9,665 bases of DNA, from NCBI GenBank assembly GCA_003162595.1, contig PMNJ01000353.1:23876-33540 (forward strand), read 5' to 3'. Below are positions 7,220 through 9,665 of this stretch, piece by piece (the first letter of the stretch is position 1; the number at the start of each line of letters is the position of its first letter). The position numbers and the translations under genes were made by a program. The notes beneath the pieces were generated by a model. It was given only the letters and a program-made list of their open reading frames with translations, made no database searches and was not told where the DNA came from. The stretch comes from Bacteroidales bacterium. GTDB taxonomy: Bacteria; Bacteroidota; Bacteroidia; Bacteroidales; VadinHA17.

Positions 7220-7280
7220 AAAAAGAGTGAGAGTGAGAGTGAGAGCGAGTTAGCCCGAACGAACACTCTCGTCTCTTTTT
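7220..7280 (+). terminator. Hairpin with T-tract, possible terminator of the tRNA-like site
   Basis: AAAAAGAGTGAGAGTG (7220-7235) pairs with CACTCTCGTCTCTTTTT (7264-7280) with a single unpaired base, and the right arm ends in five T residues. On the plus strand this looks like an intrinsic terminator just after the presumed tRNA 3' end. The left arm overlaps the GAGTGA repeats, so the pairing may partly reflect low complexity. Confidence 0.4.
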
Positions 7281-7307
7281 CCTCAAAACTCACTCACACA
7301 CTCACAC
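7225..7307. repeat. Low-complexity GAGTGA hexamer repeats with complementary ACTCAC tract
   Basis: Three GAGTGA units and a GAGCGA variant (7225-7248) are followed about 40 bp later by a tract of ACTCAC/ACAC units (7288-7307) of the complementary composition. The two tracts can pair with each other, competing with the hairpin above. On the minus strand they yield an open frame rich in His-Ser pairs that I do not take for a gene. Confidence 0.6.
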
Positions 7308-7628
7308 TTTATTTGCCCTGCACTCTTGCGGTCTGAAAGTTACAAAAATGCAAACTCACTCTGAGCACTGCGCCATTCAATGAGTTTTTCGACAAAGATG
7401 CAACCAAGGTGGAAAAGCCAGAGGCCTTAACCACATCTGGCCGGATCATATTGACCACCAAAAGCCGGAATTAAGTGCTTGTGCTTAAGTTATGCAGATA
7501 AATTGTAATCTTACCGGCGAAGTGTAGTCAATAAGCCCGGCTTTTGCACCACGCTAAGCGTAAACCCGATTTAAATTAATTTCTGCTTTCATTTTTTTAT
7601 TAATTTCTGCATATTGATTTGTTATATT
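7308..7628. other. Gene-free stretch between attachment region and lipoprotein terminator
   Basis: I see no convincing gene here. Base composition from about 7330 to 7570 is visibly richer in G and C than its surroundings. A 9-bp inverted repeat, AAAAGCCGG (7460-7468) and CCGGCTTTT (7537-7545), encloses 68 bp. ATTAATTTCTGC occurs twice near 7575 and 7600. It could be a decayed gene or an unrecognised RNA. Confidence 0.35.
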
Positions 7629-7657
7629 AAGTTCATCCCCCTCCGGGGGATGAACTT
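7629..7657 (-). terminator. Strong hairpin terminator of the lipoprotein gene
   Basis: AAGTTCATCCCCC and GGGGGATGAACTT form a perfect 13-bp stem around a 3-base loop, starting 4 bp after the lipoprotein stop codon. The minus-strand tail is AT-rich rather than a pure T-run. The position and strength make an intrinsic terminator, possibly working in both directions, the simplest reading. Confidence 0.8.
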
Positions 7658-7661
7658 CATT

Positions 7662-9593
7662 TTATTGAGGTAGAACAACAGTACTTGCGTTCAATGTAAC
7701 TGCAGTCTGTGCCAATAACCTGCCAAGAACTTTAGCGCCGGTATTAAGTGAAATCAAAGTTTTACATAAGATATTTCCGCTGAAATCAACACCTGTTCCA
7801 AGTTGAGCTTTTGAACCAGCTACTACCCAGAAAATGTTTTTGGGGTTTGCTCCATTTGCTAAAGTAATAATAGCACTATTTGCTACCGTAAGGTCTCCGG
7901 CAACCTGGAATACCCATGAGGCACATGGATCACCACCACCGTCTAATGTAAGACCTGTTGTTATTAAAAGCCCTGTGCTCCATTTATATACACCCGGAGC
8001 CAAAGTCTGGCTATTAAGATTTCCAGCTAACAGTTCAGTAACAGTCGGAGCCAAACCATTTGCTGTGGTAAATGCAGTTGCCATGTTAGTTACTGCTGTG
8101 GTCAGATTAGCAGGAGTCGGAGCCGCATAACCGGGTGCGTATATATTTCCGGTTACTAAACTTGAAGTAGAAAATGCACCCCCTGCCGGAAGAATTAACC
8201 CAAATCCAGTTATATATGTTGCTGCGGCCGGACTTATTCCCATATTACCTGTAATTGCAGTAACTCCTGTAGTTGAGATTCCTGATTCTGATAATATTAC
8301 ATAATCTCCAGATAATCCTAAATTTACCAGCTTGGTACAAACAGCGGATAACAGAGTAAAGTTTGCGGTAACATTTTTATTTGCATTCATAATAATTGAT
8401 TTTGGACTTATGATACCAGTTGCATCTCCACTCCATGATGTAAATACATAGCCTGCATCTGGGGTTGCTGTAAGTTCGACTACAGTTCCATAATCGTAAG
8501 TTAACTGATCCGGATGTTTTATAACTGTTCCTTTGATTGCTGTTATAGCTAATGTAAATGTTTGCGGTATAGTTGAGAAGGTCCATACATAGACACTCGC
8601 AAGTGGGGTACCCGGAACATTCCTAGCTCCGGTGGTAATTGTTGCCGTATAGGTTTTTCCTGCAAGAAGAGCACTAACTGGTGTAAAGGTAGCAGTAGTA
8701 TTAGAGTAGTTTACTGTGCCTGAAACCGGTGTTACTCCATCCATTAATGTAAAGGTCGATGTGGTGATAGTTAAAGGATCCATTGGTACACTAAAATTAG
8801 AGCTGATAACTTTATTCAGAGCCACGTTTGTGGCCAGATTTAACGGGTCGGTAGAAATCACCGTGGGCACAATAACGGATCCAGTGGAAAATGTCCATAC
8901 ATATTTATTAGCCAATGTTATGCCTTGTACATTCTTAGCTCCGGCTGTAATTGTCGCTGTATAGGTTTTACCTGATATAAGAGCACTGCCTGGTGTAAAG
9001 GTAGCAGTAGTATTAGAGTAGTTTACTGTGCCTGAAACCGGTGTTACTCCATCCATTAATGTAAAGGTCGATGTGGTGATCGTTAAAGGATCCATTGCCA
9101 TGCTAAAATTAGCGCTGATCACTTTATTCAGAGCTACATTTGTAGCTAGATTTAATGGATCAGTAGAAGTCACAATGGGTATTGCACTGGTTGTAAAAGT
9201 CCAAATACAATTACTTTGTAAGACATTGTCATGTAAATCTTTAACCGTTGCCTTAACCGTGCCGGTATAGGTAGTGCCTGGTAAAAGGTCGCTGGAAGGT
9301 GTAAAGGATGCTATTGCTCCTGAGCACGAAACTACTCCTGTCACCAGCGATACTCCTTTTGCTGCCGTTTCTAAGGTAAAAGATGTCGAAGTTATAGTTA
9401 CGGGGTTAATGTTTTCATTAAAGGTTACCGTAATTATTTTATTGAGAGGTATATCTTTAGTAAGATTTACCGGGTCACTGGATATCACAAGAGGGTATAG
9501 TCCGAGGATTTTTACATTATCATCTTTTTTGCATCCCGCAATCAAAACAAACCCTATTATTGCAAGGGTTATTAATAGTTTTTCTGGTTTCAT
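7662..9593 (-). CDS. Surface lipoprotein with three Ig-like (Big_5) domains, InlB-type repeat and DUF3494 ice-binding-like domain
   Basis: This 643-residue protein begins with a lipoprotein signal peptide ending IAG-C21. The following KKDD resembles the export signal that sends Bacteroidota lipoproteins to the cell surface. Three Big_5 (SbsA-type) Ig-like domains follow at about 32-136, 138-237 and 242-341, each starting with a STDPLNL-like strand and ending WTFST. A short InlB-type/Flg_new_2-like repeat (about 345-413) contains TATPDAGYVFTSWSG. The C-terminus (about 418-643) is a DUF3494 domain, with GNMGISP, APGVYKWSTG, SWVFQVAGDL and the VTLNAST ending; this fold is found in ice-binding proteins and in many proteins never shown to bind ice. 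Ice binding or adhesion is therefore possible but unproven. The gene begins 27 bp after a probable upstream stop codon, which suggests co-transcription, and ends at a strong hairpin. No clear ribosome site precedes the ATG. Confidence 0.88.
   Translation of the reverse strand: MKPEKLLITLAIIGFVLIAGCKKDDNVKILGLYPLVISSDPVNLTKDIPLNKIITVTFNENINPVTITSTSFTLETAAKGVSLVTGVVSCSGAIASFTPSSDLLPGTTYTGTVKATVKDLHDNVLQSNCIWTFTTSAIPIVTSTDPLNLATNVALNKVISANFSMAMDPLTITTSTFTLMDGVTPVSGTVNYSNTTATFTPGSALISGKTYTATITAGAKNVQGITLANKYVWTFSTGSVIVPTVISTDPLNLATNVALNKVISSNFSVPMDPLTITTSTFTLMDGVTPVSGTVNYSNTTATFTPVSALLAGKTYTATITTGARNVPGTPLASVYVWTFSTIPQTFTLAITAIKGTVIKHPDQLTYDYGTVVELTATPDAGYVFTSWSGDATGIISPKSIIMNANKNVTANFTLLSAVCTKLVNLGLSGDYVILSESGISTTGVTAITGNMGISPAAATYITGFGLILPAGGAFSTSSLVTGNIYAPGYAAPTPANLTTAVTNMATAFTTANGLAPTVTELLAGNLNSQTLAPGVYKWSTGLLITTGLTLDGGGDPCASWVFQVAGDLTVANSAIITLANGANPKNIFWVVAGSKAQLGTGVDFSGNILCKTLISLNTGAKVLGRLLAQTAVTLNASTVVLPQ
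8571..9182 (-). repeat. 312-bp tandem duplication encoding Ig-like domains 2 and 3
   Basis: Two neighbouring Ig-domain units (8883-9182 and 8571-8870) repeat at a 312-bp period (104 codons). The segments 8678-8768 and 8990-9080 are identical over 91 bp, including silent positions, while the flanks have diverged. This points to a recent duplication or to gene conversion between the units. The first Ig domain (residues 32-136) is much more divergent. Confidence 0.85.
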
Positions 9594-9620
9594 TTTTTTG
9601 TTTTAAATCATTATTAAAAA

Positions 9621-9665
9621 TTAAAATATTATTCTTTGAAATCCTTTGTCCATGGAAATACCAGT
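9621..9665 (-). CDS. C-terminal end of an upstream gene (partial), possibly an outer-membrane beta-barrel protein
   Basis: The last 14 codons plus TAA of an open frame enter from the right edge and read TGISMDKGFQRIIF. A terminal phenylalanine preceded by alternating hydrophobic residues is typical of the last strand of outer-membrane barrels. DUF3494 lipoproteins in Bacteroidota often sit beside such genes. The fragment is too short to exclude a chance open frame; the sequence beyond the window edge would settle it. Confidence 0.35.
   Translation of the reverse strand, partial: TGISMDKGFQRIIF

Noticed and set aside
7092..7286. Minus-strand open frame of 64 codons with a His-Ser run.
   Set aside because: Its composition comes from the GAGTGA repeats, it has no ribosome site and it overlaps the presumed attachment region and its repeats.
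7340..7472. Plus-strand open stretch reading TLSTAPFNEFFDKDATKVEKPEAL-like residues before a stop.
   Set aside because: It resembles coding sequence a little, but there is no start codon with a ribosome site, it is under 50 codons and no family is recognised. It could be a gene relic.
8716..9606. Plus-strand open frames opposite the lipoprotein gene, two of them nearly identical.
   Set aside because: They are mirror frames of the duplicated Ig-domain coding sequence; the minus-strand product has a signal peptide and recognisable domains.

Overview
The window is AT-rich DNA that most resembles a member of the Bacteroidota. Four signs point there: a tyrosine recombinase of the Bacteroidota type (N-terminal arm-binding domain, KKYLKI around the nucleophile), genes without strong Shine-Dalgarno sequences, a lipoprotein whose mature N-terminus reads CKKDD (a Bacteroidota surface-export type signal), and an Ig-like plus DUF3494 secreted protein. 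All genes lie on the minus strand, so transcription runs from high to low coordinates.

Region 1 (about 1-5736) is a defence-type cassette. Four genes are fused by 1-bp gaps or stop/start overlaps: a cytosolic protein with two GHKL ATPase modules and a histidine-kinase-like FGHE box; a stand-alone receiver protein with no DNA-binding domain; an HNH nuclease resembling the PtuB/TIGR02646 kind; and an N6-adenine DNA methyltransferase (FYTP, AGDG, NPPY) with its own target-recognition region. I read this as a restriction-modification system in which a kinase/receiver pair may control the HNH nuclease. Function is inferred. The cassette is bracketed by two direct repeat copies (about 58-173 and 5628-5733; the 76-bp ungapped core is 67/76 identical). 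Each copy carries two small hairpins. The right copy ends exactly on the integrase stop codon.

Region 2 (5731-7216) holds the integrase gene and its presumed attachment region: two families of short direct repeats, then a stretch resembling the 3' end of a tRNA gene on the plus strand, followed by a hairpin with a T-tract. I infer that the right border of an integrated element lies near 7196-7216. An intact tRNA gene is predicted to the left of the window.

Region 3 (7217-9665) would be host chromosome: low-complexity GAGTGA repeats, about 300 bp with no convincing gene, a strong hairpin terminator, a large surface lipoprotein with three Ig-like domains, an InlB-type repeat and an ice-binding-like DUF3494 domain, and the last codons of an upstream gene, possibly an outer-membrane barrel.

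The most interesting points are the kinase/receiver-controlled HNH-methyltransferase operon and its packaging as a repeat-flanked cassette directly downstream of an integrase gene.
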